Numbered from the stretch's first letter, positions 50,594 to 58,175 are shown. The stretch is DNA of 62,408 bases from Nitrospira sp. (GCA_005116775.1 SWDN01000011.1:169975-232382), one strand, 5' to 3'. Numbers and translations are program-made. Notes: generated from the letters alone by a model not told the origin.

Positions 50594-52050
50594 GAGACAA
50601 TCCGGTGGAGCTTCATCACGTTCGTGCCGCCTAACTGTCCCATCACAGCGCCGGACAGCAGCACGACGCAGTCGTTTGGTCCAGCCAACGCCTCCTCCAA
50701 CAGCCGCTGTTCAACCGCATGAACGCGATCGTCAGGGTCCTGGACTCTGGCCATCAGCCGAGGAAGCACACCCCAGTAAAGCGCCATCCGTCGTCGTACC
50801 GATTCGTGAGGGGTGAAGGCGACAATGGGGGCGACCGGCCGCTGTTTCGAGAGCAACCGAGCGGTTGCACCGGACTCGCTGAACGTGGCGATTACGGCTG
50901 CGTCTGTCGTGGCTGCCGCTGACGCAGCGGCCACGCACATTGCCTCAGAGATCACGTTGCGCGTATGGCCCGCAGAACGTTCGATGGAGCCGATGTGCTG
51001 GAGCATTCCCTCGCCCTCTGCCACACGCACAATGCGATCCATGACCTGCACCGACTCAACCGGATACTGCCCGCGGGCGGTTTCCGCCGAGAGCATGACG
51101 GCGTCGGTGCCGTCGAAAATCGCATTGGCGACGTCAGAGGCTTCTGCTCTGGTCGGACTCGGACGCTGTGTCATCGACTCGAGCATCTGCGTGGCTGTAA
51201 TCACGAGTCGGCGATGCCGATTCGCCTGCGCTATGATCCGCTTCTGGAGGATCGGCACGATTTCCGGGCCCATTTCCACACCAAGATCTCCGCGCGCAAT
51301 CATCACTCCGTCGGCTTCTTCCAACAACGCGTCCAACGCATCGATGGCTTCAGCTCGTTCGATCTTTGCGATGATGGGCTGGTCGCCACCGCACTCCGCC
51401 ACCACATGCCGCGCAGCTTGTACGTCTTCAGGTCCTCGCACAAAGGAGAGTGCCATATAATCCACTCCTTCTGCGACGCCGAAACGAATATCCTTCCGAT
51501 CTTTTTCTGTGAGCGTGGGAGCGCTGACCGTGGTGCCGGGCAGATTGATCCCCTTATGAGACATGATCCGCCCCCCGGTCTTGACCCGGCACTCGACCGC
51601 ACCGCCACTCACGGCAATCGCCAACAGTTCAATCAATCCGTCGTCGATCAACACTCTGGCCCCTGGCCGCACATCTTGGGCCAGCTGCGGATAGGCCACC
51701 GGAATTTCAACGAGCTTTGAAGGAGTCACGGTCTGGCTCCCGATCTGGCCGCCCGATCGGCGCATCCCTCCGACAAGCCTGACCCGCTGTTCAGCCACCA
51801 CTGAGACTCCTGCCTCATCGAGAGCCCCTACCCGGATTCGCGGTCCCTGTAAATCTTGCATGATCGCCACTGGACGCTGTAGACGTTCTGCCGCAGTCCG
51901 AATCGAAACGATCGCCGCTCGATGCGACGCATGTGTGCCGTGAGAGAAATTCAGGCGGGCCACATCCATCCCGCCAGTGATCAGCGGTTCGAGTATGGAC
52001 GGTTCGGCGCTGGCCGGACCGATGGTACATACAATTTTGGCTTTTCGCAT
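50590..52050 (-). CDS. pyk: Pyruvate kinase
   Basis: This enzyme converts phosphoenolpyruvate and ADP to pyruvate and ATP, the last step of glycolysis. At 486 residues it has normal bacterial length. Motifs: RKAKIVCTIGPASAEPSILE at the N-terminus, GMDVARLNFSHGTHASHRAA, IMQDLQGPRIRVG, KDIRFGVAEGVDYMALSFVR, the catalytic Lys in PIIAKIERAEAIDALD, MIARGDLGVEMG (metal), ATQMLESMTQRPSPTRAEAS (signature) and DGTDAVMLSAETARGQYPVE. The C-terminal domain is present with EHGYH-free allosteric features and ends KLHRIVS. The ATG at 52050 has no Shine-Dalgarno sequence (preceded by CCCTCCCTC), so a leaderless or weak start is possible. It is divergent from the RNase gene, 225 bases away. Confidence 0.95.
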   Translation of the reverse strand: MRKAKIVCTIGPASAEPSILEPLITGGMDVARLNFSHGTHASHRAAIVSIRTAAERLQRPVAIMQDLQGPRIRVGALDEAGVSVVAEQRVRLVGGMRRSGGQIGSQTVTPSKLVEIPVAYPQLAQDVRPGARVLIDDGLIELLAIAVSGGAVECRVKTGGRIMSHKGINLPGTTVSAPTLTEKDRKDIRFGVAEGVDYMALSFVRGPEDVQAARHVVAECGGDQPIIAKIERAEAIDALDALLEEADGVMIARGDLGVEMGPEIVPILQKRIIAQANRHRRLVITATQMLESMTQRPSPTRAEASDVANAIFDGTDAVMLSAETARGQYPVESVQVMDRIVRVAEGEGMLQHIGSIERSAGHTRNVISEAMCVAAASAAATTDAAVIATFSESGATARLLSKQRPVAPIVAFTPHESVRRRMALYWGVLPRLMARVQDPDDRVHAVEQRLLEEALAGPNDCVVLLSGAVMGQLGGTNVMKLHRIVS

Positions 52051-52275
52051 GAGGGAGGGGTCACCGGTGAACAGGCTGTGGACCTGCACATTATTCTTGA
52101 GGAACAGCGGCTCGCGCGCGTGATCACTCTTGTGTGCCCGCATTCTAGCAAACGCGTCTCGGCGTCGCAAAGCATCTCTGCCTTCCGGCTGATCCTCGCC
52201 ACATTGACCAGCGTGAAAACCGCATGCTACGGTTTTGATCCAAGGTCGAGCCACGATACCTGCCAGAGGATCTCG

Positions 52276-52725
52276 ATGAGTCGACGGTGGATCATCAGCG
52301 CCTTGGTCCTGTGGGGCCTCTTTGTCTCGCTCCCCCTTGGGACTCAGGCGGGTGGCCCGTCCGCCGCCTGGCTCATCGAACGGGCAGAGGCATTGGAACT
52401 AGCCTCTCCTGCGACGCCCACGGATCGACCGTCGACTGCTCCGCACATCCGGCATGAGCGGGCCGCGCCTCAGAAGGCATATGACCTACTGGCGCAACTC
52501 CAAGCCCGGCATGGCAGACCCTTGCCGGGCTACGTTGGAGGGCGTGAGTTTCAGAATCGCGAGCGTCGTCTTCCTCCAGGCCGCTATCGCGAGTACGATG
52601 TCAATCCAAAAATACGAGGCCGCGCGCGGGATGCGGAACGGATCGTCGTCGAGCAAGACACTGATAAGGCCTACTATACCGGGAACCATTACCGAACGTT
52701 CACGCCGTTGACTGAGACACCATGA
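52276..52725 (+). CDS. Secreted barnase-like ribonuclease
   Basis: This 149-residue protein has the signal IISALVLWGLFVSLPLGTQA (cleavage before GGP) and AGAGGA before the ATG. The C-terminal half is a guanyl-specific ribonuclease of the barnase type: LQARHGRPLPGYVGGREFQN, RERRLPPGRYREYDVNPKI, RDAERIVVEQD, AYYTGNHYRTFTPL. The catalytic set is present: Glu in RYREYD, Arg in AERIV, and His in NHYRTF. A linker of about 45 residues (Ala/Thr/Pro-rich) precedes it. The next gene encodes a barstar-like inhibitor and overlaps by 4 bases, a typical toxin/immunity arrangement. The export signal implies it acts in the periplasm or outside. Confidence 0.88.
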   Translation: MSRRWIISALVLWGLFVSLPLGTQAGGPSAAWLIERAEALELASPATPTDRPSTAPHIRHERAAPQKAYDLLAQLQARHGRPLPGYVGGREFQNRERRLPPGRYREYDVNPKIRGRARDAERIVVEQDTDKAYYTGNHYRTFTPLTETP

Positions 52726-53279
52726 CTCCAAACCACACACCAACATTGACCGCTTACCTCCAATCGACCAAGGCCCCCTGGACGACATTGCTGATGGTCA
52801 AAACCGGGCAGCGTGCCGAATCGCTGGTGCATGCGCCAAGCGGATATGCGCTGACGGTCATCAAGGGCCGTCACTGCAAGACGCCGGCAGATCTGTTTGC
52901 GGAATTCGCACGAGCTTTGGAGTTCCCCGATTACTTCGGCCACAACTGGGACGCCTTGGAGGAATGTCTGGTCGATCTGGAATGGCTGCCGGCCAAGGGC
53001 TACATCCTGCTCATGACCGATGCAGTCCATGTCTTGCCAAACGATGACACAGAGTATGAAACTTTCCTTGAGATCTTGCGGGATGCGGGAGAGGCCTGGG
53101 GAAGCGGACAGGCTGGAATGGGAGCGCGGCAAGCCACGCCATTTCATACGCTGTTCGCCGCATCGGAACAGGAGAAGGCTTCACGAGCCCACTGGGGGAT
53201 GAACGCAATCGGTACGGAACCGAGTCGGGAGCCAAAAACACGACCGCGTTCGCCCAAACGTAGACCTTCACGGGGCTAG
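52722..53279 (+). CDS. Barstar-family ribonuclease inhibitor
   Basis: This 185-residue cytoplasmic protein protects against the co-encoded RNase. The barstar fold is visible: LTVIKGRHCKTPADLFAEFA, LEFPDYFGHNWDALEECLVD, WLPAKGYILLMTDAVH, and ETFLEILRDAGEAW. The Asp-rich helix (NWDALEECLVD) corresponds to the region of barstar that fills the barnase active site. It is longer than barstar (about 90 residues), with an N-terminal 30-residue extension and a basic Pro/Arg/Lys tail (KTRPRSPKRRPSRG). The 4-base overlap with the RNase gene ensures coupled translation. Confidence 0.87.
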   Translation: MTPNHTPTLTAYLQSTKAPWTTLLMVKTGQRAESLVHAPSGYALTVIKGRHCKTPADLFAEFARALEFPDYFGHNWDALEECLVDLEWLPAKGYILLMTDAVHVLPNDDTEYETFLEILRDAGEAWGSGQAGMGARQATPFHTLFAASEQEKASRAHWGMNAIGTEPSREPKTRPRSPKRRPSRG

Positions 53280-53415
53280 CGTAAGTTGATAACGTACCTG
53301 CCATTTAATTAAGGTAGAGAGACTGATCGAGGCCATAGGCCAAACGCTCACAGGACGGCACGCAAGCCGCCGAGTCGGTGTCATTCTTCAACATCCGTAC
53401 AGAAAGGAATCAACG

Positions 53416-53820
53416 ATGGGACTCATGGATCAATTGGGACAAGCAGTCGGTGGGGCGATGGGTGGGCAAGCGGGGCAAAATCCTCTCTTGCAGGCTGTCA
53501 CGAGTTTACTCGGACAGAATAGCAGTGTCGGGGGATTGGCCGGTATCGTCCAAGCATTTCAGAAGAACGGCCTCGGCGACATCGTGAACTCCTGGGTCAG
53601 CACAGGAAAGAATCTCCCCATCACACCGGATCAGATCAAGCAGGGCCTGGGGAGCGATTTTCTGAGCCAGCTGGCGGGCAAAGCCGGTGTTTCACCCGAT
53701 GCCGCAAGCGCTCAACTGTCCAGCTTGCTGCCAGACGTGATCGATAAAGTCACGCCGAACGGCAAGATCGAAGCCGGTGGGGTTGACCAGTTGCTCAAGA
53801 TGTTTCAGGGGAAAATGTGA
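53416..53820 (+). CDS. YidB-family (DUF937) protein
   Basis: This 134-residue soluble protein belongs to the YidB group. It begins MGLMDQLGQAVGGAMGGQ (Gly-rich), then LLQAVTSLLGQNSSVGGLAG, IVQAFQKNGLGDIVNSWVST, GKNLPITPDQIKQGLGSDFL, SQLAGKAGVSPDAASAQLSS, and the terminal helix VTPNGKIEAGGVDQLLKMF. The function of YidB is unknown; it was noted next to cell-envelope and gyrase genes in other bacteria. AGAAAGGA precedes the ATG. A hairpin just downstream is shared with the convergent small CxxC protein gene. Confidence 0.9.
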   Translation: MGLMDQLGQAVGGAMGGQAGQNPLLQAVTSLLGQNSSVGGLAGIVQAFQKNGLGDIVNSWVSTGKNLPITPDQIKQGLGSDFLSQLAGKAGVSPDAASAQLSSLLPDVIDKVTPNGKIEAGGVDQLLKMFQGKM

Positions 53821-53831
53821 ATCTGACGGAA

Positions 53832-53863
53832 GAAGATGCGTCCGTCCTACGGACGCACCTTCT
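53832..53863. terminator. Bidirectional terminator between yidB-like gene and small CxxC gene
   Basis: GAAGATGCGTCCG (53832-53844), a five-base loop and CGGACGCACCTTC (53850-53862) form a 12-13 bp stem with one mismatch. It starts 12 bases after the YidB-family stop and overlaps the last codons of the convergent small gene. Confidence 0.7.
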
Positions 53864-54086
53864 TGGTCATACTCAGCAAACCTGTCCAGCGGAAGAGTGA
53901 AGAATACAGCCCGGTCTGGGCTCCAGAGCGTAAGGCAGTGTATGTCGATGCCTGCCAACGAGCCTCAACGGTGTGGCGATGGGCCAGGCAAATTCCATGC
54001 GTTTCTCGCGCATCGTCGAGAGGGGCCTTCTCTCCCACCAGCTCGGGCTTTCCCTCATGTCGGCACCATGAACAGATAATCTTCAT
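53847..54086 (-). CDS. Small zinc-ribbon-like protein
   Basis: The 79-residue frame starts MKIICSWCRHEGKPELVGEK, followed by APLDDARETHGICLAHRHTV. The C-x2-C pair near the N-terminus and C-x3-H about 25 residues later look like a treble-clef or zinc-ribbon site. Small proteins with CSWC...GEK...ETHGIC...H are recalled from Nitrospirota, so I consider it a gene rather than a shadow. The last 40 residues are less structured. A strong hairpin overlaps its stop. The ribosome site is weak (GAG 8 bases upstream of ATG). Confidence 0.55.
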   Translation of the reverse strand: MKIICSWCRHEGKPELVGEKAPLDDARETHGICLAHRHTVEARWQASTYTALRSGAQTGLYSSLFRWTGLLSMTKKVRP

Positions 54087-54759
54087 CGTAAGTCTCTTAC
54101 CTCACCGTCTAGGAACCTGAACCGTCCACCGGCATTATGGACGGTTAAGATTTAAGTGAAGGCTCAGAAAGCACGAGACTGACCTTTGCACAACTTCAGC
54201 CATCACCAAAATCTGTGGCCTTGCAAGACCGTCTTTCTTGCGCATCCTACAACATTCCTCTTCCGTTGTATCGCGCACGCCGATCATCGAAGTGATCGTC
54301 TACCATCATGAGCCTTTCCAGCGCCCAATAAACTTCCAGACTATGGCTGCCTGATTCTCTAGCGCAAAAGTCGAGCCGTACTTGGTTAGAAGCATGATTC
54401 GGTCCGCGCTCGCTCGAAATACTTGAGATAGTTCGCGTAGTACACCACCCCGCCGCAGTCGGTATCTTCGTAGTAGATTTTGATTTCCACAGTCGTATCC
54501 ACCGATAACACTCAGATCGTTCCGGCTCGTTGCCAGTCAGAACGCTTCATGCCGTTTAATCTTTCTATCTGAGACAGCCCAACGGTAATACATCAGCGAG
54601 AGAGGAAACAACTGTGCAATAGTGATCGCCCATGTCAGCTACCCCTTGTCCCCACAAGATGCCGCCAAGCCGTTTCAAGCTTCAATTCAACTCTCCCACA
54701 ATTGCGAGCACCCTGTTATAGTTCAACCGTAGTCTGGACCACTTGCGGAGATATTCTCA
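54087..54759. other. Gene-poor region with YbgC remnant and repeat
   Basis: Contents: a perfect 9-bp stem hairpin at 54120-54146 (AACCGTCCA...TGGACGGTT), a fragment of a YbgC-like thioesterase gene on the minus strand (54386-54511), the dispersed repeat block CCCACAAGATGCCGCCAAGC at 54651-54670, and the leader of the adhesin-like gene. The remaining sequence shows no gene and looks like eroded DNA. Confidence 0.55.
54386..54511 (-). pseudogene. Fragment of YbgC-type acyl-CoA thioesterase
   Basis: On the minus strand the frame reads [20 protein letters not shown] followed by [11 protein letters not shown] and then a stop three codons later. This is the N-terminal hotdog-fold signature of YbgC (Y-Y-E-D-T-D-x-G-G-V-V-Y-x-x-x-Y-L-x-x-x-E-R-A-R-T-E), including the catalytic Asp region. 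About 100 residues of the normal protein are absent. YbgC usually accompanies tol-pal genes, none of which are nearby. A GTG at 54490 would give the natural start. Confidence 0.8.
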
Positions 54760-55152
54760 ATGACACGACTCTTCCTGATCACGCTCCTGTTACTGAGCAG
54801 CGGACCGGCCTATGCGGCGTGGGTCAAGGTGAGCGAAAGCGACGATGCAGGAAAGACGGTCTACGTGGATCAGGCCACGATACGCCGTAACAGCAATCTA
54901 GTGAAGATGTGGCAGTTCTACGACTACAAGACGGTACAAACCGTAGGGGGCAACAGGTTTTTGACGGCCAAGGAACAATGGGAATTCGATTGCGCGGAAG
55001 AACGCAGCCGGGTAGTTGCGCGCAAGGAGTTCTCGGGCAATATGGGAAGTGGGACGATGGTGTTTACCAACTCACAAGTAGGTAAGTGGCTGCCGGTCAT
55101 GCCAGACAGTATAGGTCGCACGGTATGGGAAGCGGCCTGCGGCAAGAAGTGA
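54760..55152 (+). CDS. Surface-adhesin E-like exported protein, copy 2
   Basis: This is a paralogue of 37374-37766, also 130 residues. The signal is MTRLFLITLLLLSSGPAYA. The mature part has AWVKVSESDDAGKTVYVDQA, LVKMWQFYDYKTVQTVGGN, EFDCAEERSRVVARKEFSGN and a terminal WEAACGKK. The two Cys residues are conserved with copy 1. The DNA before the ATG (GCGGAGATATTCTCA then ATGACACGA) nearly duplicates the leader of the Sel1-repeat gene at 37962, although the mature proteins differ. The function is unknown; secretion across the inner membrane is inferred. Confidence 0.78.
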   Translation: MTRLFLITLLLLSSGPAYAAWVKVSESDDAGKTVYVDQATIRRNSNLVKMWQFYDYKTVQTVGGNRFLTAKEQWEFDCAEERSRVVARKEFSGNMGSGTMVFTNSQVGKWLPVMPDSIGRTVWEAACGKK

Positions 55153-55204
55153 TTGCGCGGGACGGGCGCAATTTGCCGGAAGACTGCCTGACTCGCCTCT
55201 CGCG

Positions 55205-56461
55205 CTAGACGTTCAACACTGGAAATTTCGGCAACGATGCCTCGCCGACACCCGATAGCTTGACGACCACATCGTACAACTGCTGAACCCGCTCGGCTTT
55301 GACCGGCTCGAATCCGTGGCCGAGGACGGCATGATTGGCGGCATCGAGCAGTGGTTTCATCGTCGGCCATTCGCGCAAGAACGCTTGGCCCATTTGGTCG
55401 CCCAATCCAGCTAAGGCCCGAAACTGCGCCTGCACAGGCAATTTGTACTTGCCGTCAAGATCTTCCAGCCAACAGGATTGACAGGTTTCGCGTAGCGCTT
55501 GCGGCAATTGTTCCGGCTGCACGTCCCACGTTTTGATCAGGTATTGCTTGAACAGTTGTCGCTGGGCGAAGGATTCGAGCGCGCGCACGAGCGAGACCAT
55601 CGCGGCTTCCGAATCGTGCAGGCCATGGAGCCGTCGTCCGGCATGGGCCAGCAGATCGTGCGCCTGCAGGTCTTTCACAGGAGCAGGGTCGAGCACGAGT
55701 TTTTCCAAGAATCCTGCGTTCGCTTTGATGGCTGGTAGCAGCGACGTGAGTCCTGGCGGTCCACCCCACAAGGACGCCATCTCGAAGGCCTTGACGGCAG
55801 TCTTAAGTTTCTCCCAGGCTTGACGATAGTGAAATCGCTCCCACAGATCGTAGCCGTCAGCCAGATCGGCAAAGGCCCGATAGAGCGGTTTCTGCCCGCC
55901 GCTCACGCGTGCTTCGATTTCTCGGAACAGTTTTGCCGCTGCGGCAAACAGTCTCCGATTGAACAGCTCGCAGCCCTCGCGACGCGAGACAGTTGCCGCT
56001 TCATCCCAGGGATTCCCCTGCGTCCAGATAAACGGCTGTCCGGCAAGATCGATCCTGTCCTCCTCTTGCCCCGCTCCCGCTGAAACGAGCGACACGATCC
56101 GAGAACTGTGCGACAGGGTGGCCAGAGTCAATGCGCCTGCCATAGCCGAGGTGGCCCCGGTTACATCGACGACAAGCTCGCCCGGTTGCACATCCCATGT
56201 CCGCAACATCTCCGGGAGTGTCCGGGCAAGCGTCTGATAACAGCCGACAAAATCGCGGGGCTCTGCTAACACCACCCAGTCCCACCGCCTGGGCATGTGT
56301 TCGATCTTCGGCTGGACCTCGGATTCGACGAGTGCTTTTGCCTCTTCGGGCAACACAAAGCAGAGCGAATCAGGCTGGAGACGATTGATCGAATAGACCG
56401 CCGCCGCCGCATGACCGGTGAGCGCAACCACTAAGGCTTTGACTGGTTGATCTTGCGCCAT
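55205..56461 (-). CDS. CARF-domain protein of the TIGR02710 CRISPR-associated family
   Basis: This 418-residue soluble protein has an N-terminal Rossmann-like CARF domain: KALVVALTGHAAAAVYSINR, SLCFVLPEEAKALV, and VVDVTGATSAMAGALTLATL (equivalent of the T-G-G-T-K ligand loop). A helical middle follows (LFNRRLFAAAAKLFREIEAR, FHYRQAWEKLKTAVKAFE). The C-terminal HEPN-like part ends with LLDAANHAVLGHGFEPVKAE. CARF proteins bind cyclic oligoadenylate and activate attached RNases in type III CRISPR systems. In recalled relatives the last motif is R-N-x4-x-H-G; here Ala replaces the Arg, so RNase activity is doubtful. No cas gene or CRISPR array occurs within the window. It may be a solitary sensor. 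Confidence 0.78.
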   Translation of the reverse strand: MAQDQPVKALVVALTGHAAAAVYSINRLQPDSLCFVLPEEAKALVESEVQPKIEHMPRRWDWVVLAEPRDFVGCYQTLARTLPEMLRTWDVQPGELVVDVTGATSAMAGALTLATLSHSSRIVSLVSAGAGQEEDRIDLAGQPFIWTQGNPWDEAATVSRREGCELFNRRLFAAAAKLFREIEARVSGGQKPLYRAFADLADGYDLWERFHYRQAWEKLKTAVKAFEMASLWGGPPGLTSLLPAIKANAGFLEKLVLDPAPVKDLQAHDLLAHAGRRLHGLHDSEAAMVSLVRALESFAQRQLFKQYLIKTWDVQPEQLPQALRETCQSCWLEDLDGKYKLPVQAQFRALAGLGDQMGQAFLREWPTMKPLLDAANHAVLGHGFEPVKAERVQQLYDVVVKLSGVGEASLPKFPVLNV

Positions 56462-56587
56462 TTCGCGCGGACTATAACATAGGTCAATATAAAAGCCTTC
56501 TGCTTGACGGTCTAGGGGAAAGCGCTTAGACTTTCATGACGATCTCCCGCTTCCGCAGCTCTTTCGAATCGTGAATGAGGCTCCCCG

Positions 56588-57022
56588 ATGATCTGGTGGT
56601 ATTGGATGCTCCTCGGCATTGTGTTGCTCGGCGTCGAAATGGTGACGCCGGGGGGCTTCTATATTCTCTTCTTCGGACTGGCGGCTCTGCTCATCGGAAG
56701 TCTGACCGGCCTAGGGTTCGTCCAAGCGGAATGGCTTCAATGGCTCGTGTTTTCAGGGCTCTCGATCCTCTCGCTCCTGGTCTTTCGCGGGCCGTTGTTG
56801 GCCTGGATTAAAGCCAAGGACAAAGATATGCCGACTGTGGACTCGATGGTGGGTGAAAGCGCGATCCTGCTTGAAGACCTGGCGCCAGGCGGCACCGGCA
56901 AGGCGGAACTGCATGGCACCACTTGGACCGTTCATAATGCCGGGCAGACCCTCGTAAAAAAGAATCAACGGTGCAAGGTCGAACGGGTCGAGGGGCTCGC
57001 CTTGTGGGTTACAGCCGAATGA
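56588..57022 (+). CDS. NfeD-like membrane protein
   Basis: This 144-residue NfeD-family protein is of the short type. Two or three membrane helices occupy residues 1-70 (WMLLGIVLLGVEMVTPGGFY, LFFGLAALLIGSLTGLGF, WLVFSGLSILSLLVFRGPLL). A C-terminal OB-like domain follows (VDSMVGESAILLEDLAPGGT, GKAELHGTTWTVHNAG, VERVEGLALWVTAE). NfeD works with stomatin/slipin (SPFH) proteins in membrane organisation and quality control. A slipin gene remnant lies 43 bases downstream, confirming the usual pair. GAGG precedes the ATG. Confidence 0.92.
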   Translation: MIWWYWMLLGIVLLGVEMVTPGGFYILFFGLAALLIGSLTGLGFVQAEWLQWLVFSGLSILSLLVFRGPLLAWIKAKDKDMPTVDSMVGESAILLEDLAPGGTGKAELHGTTWTVHNAGQTLVKKNQRCKVERVEGLALWVTAE

Positions 57023-57065
57023 GTAAGAGTCGCCTGGAGGACCAACGACCATGGAGGAGGTAACG

Positions 57066-57189
57066 ATGAGCGGCGGACTATTTGTCGTGCTGTTGTTGGC
57101 TGTGCTGGTGCTGATCATCATCGCCAAGACCGCCGTGGTGGTCCCGCAGCAAACTCATCGAGGAACAGCTCCTTGGCAAAGCCTCCTGA
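57066..57189 (+). pseudogene. Slipin/stomatin-like (SPFH) gene with most of its interior deleted
   Basis: After GGAGGAGG the ATG begins MSGGLFVVLLLAVLVLIIIA then KTAVVVPQQ, the membrane anchor and start of a slipin. Immediately afterwards, in a different frame, the DNA encodes SKLIEEQLLGKAS and stop, which looks like a slipin C-terminus. The roughly 200-250 residues of the SPFH domain that should lie between are missing. The join near 57146-57153 lies in GCAGCAAA, which fits both sides (VPQQS and ..SKL). As written only a short membrane peptide with a random tail to 57224 could be made. NfeD directly upstream is the expected partner. Confidence 0.8.
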
Positions 57190-58165
57190 CCGGCAGCGGC
57201 CCCCCGTCACGACTCCGAGCCTGATCGCGCCGATCAACGTGACGGACCTCACGACCTATCCGCTCAAGAAACGGCATAGCAAAGTCCGCGTCTCCGACTT
57301 CGCTGCCCCCTGGAAACGGGGAGGCAGCTTCAGCCAATTCTACCGCACATTGCCGAATATCCTCGGCGTCAAAACCTTGCGCGCAGTGGCCAAAGCCATC
57401 GTGAAGGCTCATCGCAAAGGCCGGCCCGTCATCGTGGGAATTGGCGCTCACGTCATTAAAGTCGGATTAAGCCCGATTCTCACAGACCTGATGCGACAAG
57501 GGATCGTGTCGGCCGTGGCGATGAACGGGGCCGGTATCATTCACGATTTCGAGTTGGCGCTCATGGGACATACCTCGGAGGAAGTCGATGCGGAGATCGA
57601 CGAGGGACGATTCGGGATGGCGGAAGAAACCGGACGCATGCTGAACGAGGCGATCGTTCGCGGGGCCCACGATCGCGAAGGACTCGGCGAGTCGATCGGC
57701 CACTACATCAACCGGCGCCAAGGGCAATTTCCTCATCGTGAGACGAGTATCCTGGCGACCGGAGCAAAGCTCGGCATCCCGGTGACCGTACATGTCGCCA
57801 TCGGAACCGACATTATCCATATGCACCCTGCCGCAGACGGCTCTGCCATTGGAGCGACCTCGCTGCTGGACTTTCGACGGCTCGCGGCTGTCGTGTCTGG
57901 AATGGAGGGTGGCGTGTATCTCAATCTCGGCTCCGCCGTCATTTTGCCGGAGGTGTTTCTCAAAACTGTCTCGCTCGCGCGTAATCTCGGTCATGATCTG
58001 ACCAACATTACGACGGTAGACATGGACTTCTTGGCCCATTACCGTCCACTCACCAATGTGGTGCGGCGGCCGACCCAGAAAGGCGGGAAGGGCTACTCCC
58101 TGATCGGCCATCACGAAATCATGGTGCCGTTGCTTGCCGCGGCCGTGTACGAAGAATTAGGATGA
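57173..58165 (+). CDS. Deoxyhypusine synthase-like protein
   Basis: This 330-residue cytoplasmic protein is of the bacterial DHS-like family. Conserved parts: TDLTTYPLKKRHSKVRVSDF, AKAIVKAHRKGRPVIVGIGA then HVIKVGLSPILTDLMRQGIV, VAMNGAGIIHDFELALMGHT, GMAEETGRMLNEAIVRGA, and GIPVTVHVAIGTDIIHMHPA. VYLNLGSAVILPEVFLKTVS lies near the end. In eukaryotes and archaea DHS modifies eIF5A using spermidine and NAD; bacteria have no eIF5A, and bacterial homologues act on polyamines or have unknown roles. The start TTG at 57173 overlaps the slipin remnant and is uncertain; the next in-frame GTG (57239) would remove the first 22 residues. Confidence 0.85.
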   Translation: MAKPPDRQRPPVTTPSLIAPINVTDLTTYPLKKRHSKVRVSDFAAPWKRGGSFSQFYRTLPNILGVKTLRAVAKAIVKAHRKGRPVIVGIGAHVIKVGLSPILTDLMRQGIVSAVAMNGAGIIHDFELALMGHTSEEVDAEIDEGRFGMAEETGRMLNEAIVRGAHDREGLGESIGHYINRRQGQFPHRETSILATGAKLGIPVTVHVAIGTDIIHMHPAADGSAIGATSLLDFRRLAAVVSGMEGGVYLNLGSAVILPEVFLKTVSLARNLGHDLTNITTVDMDFLAHYRPLTNVVRRPTQKGGKGYSLIGHHEIMVPLLAAAVYEELG

Positions 58166-58175
58166 CCTCCTTCGC

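Noticed and set aside
52051-52254. Extended N-terminus of pyruvate kinase
   Set aside because: The added 68 residues are Arg/His-rich without conservation; the family starts at MRKAKIVCTIGP.
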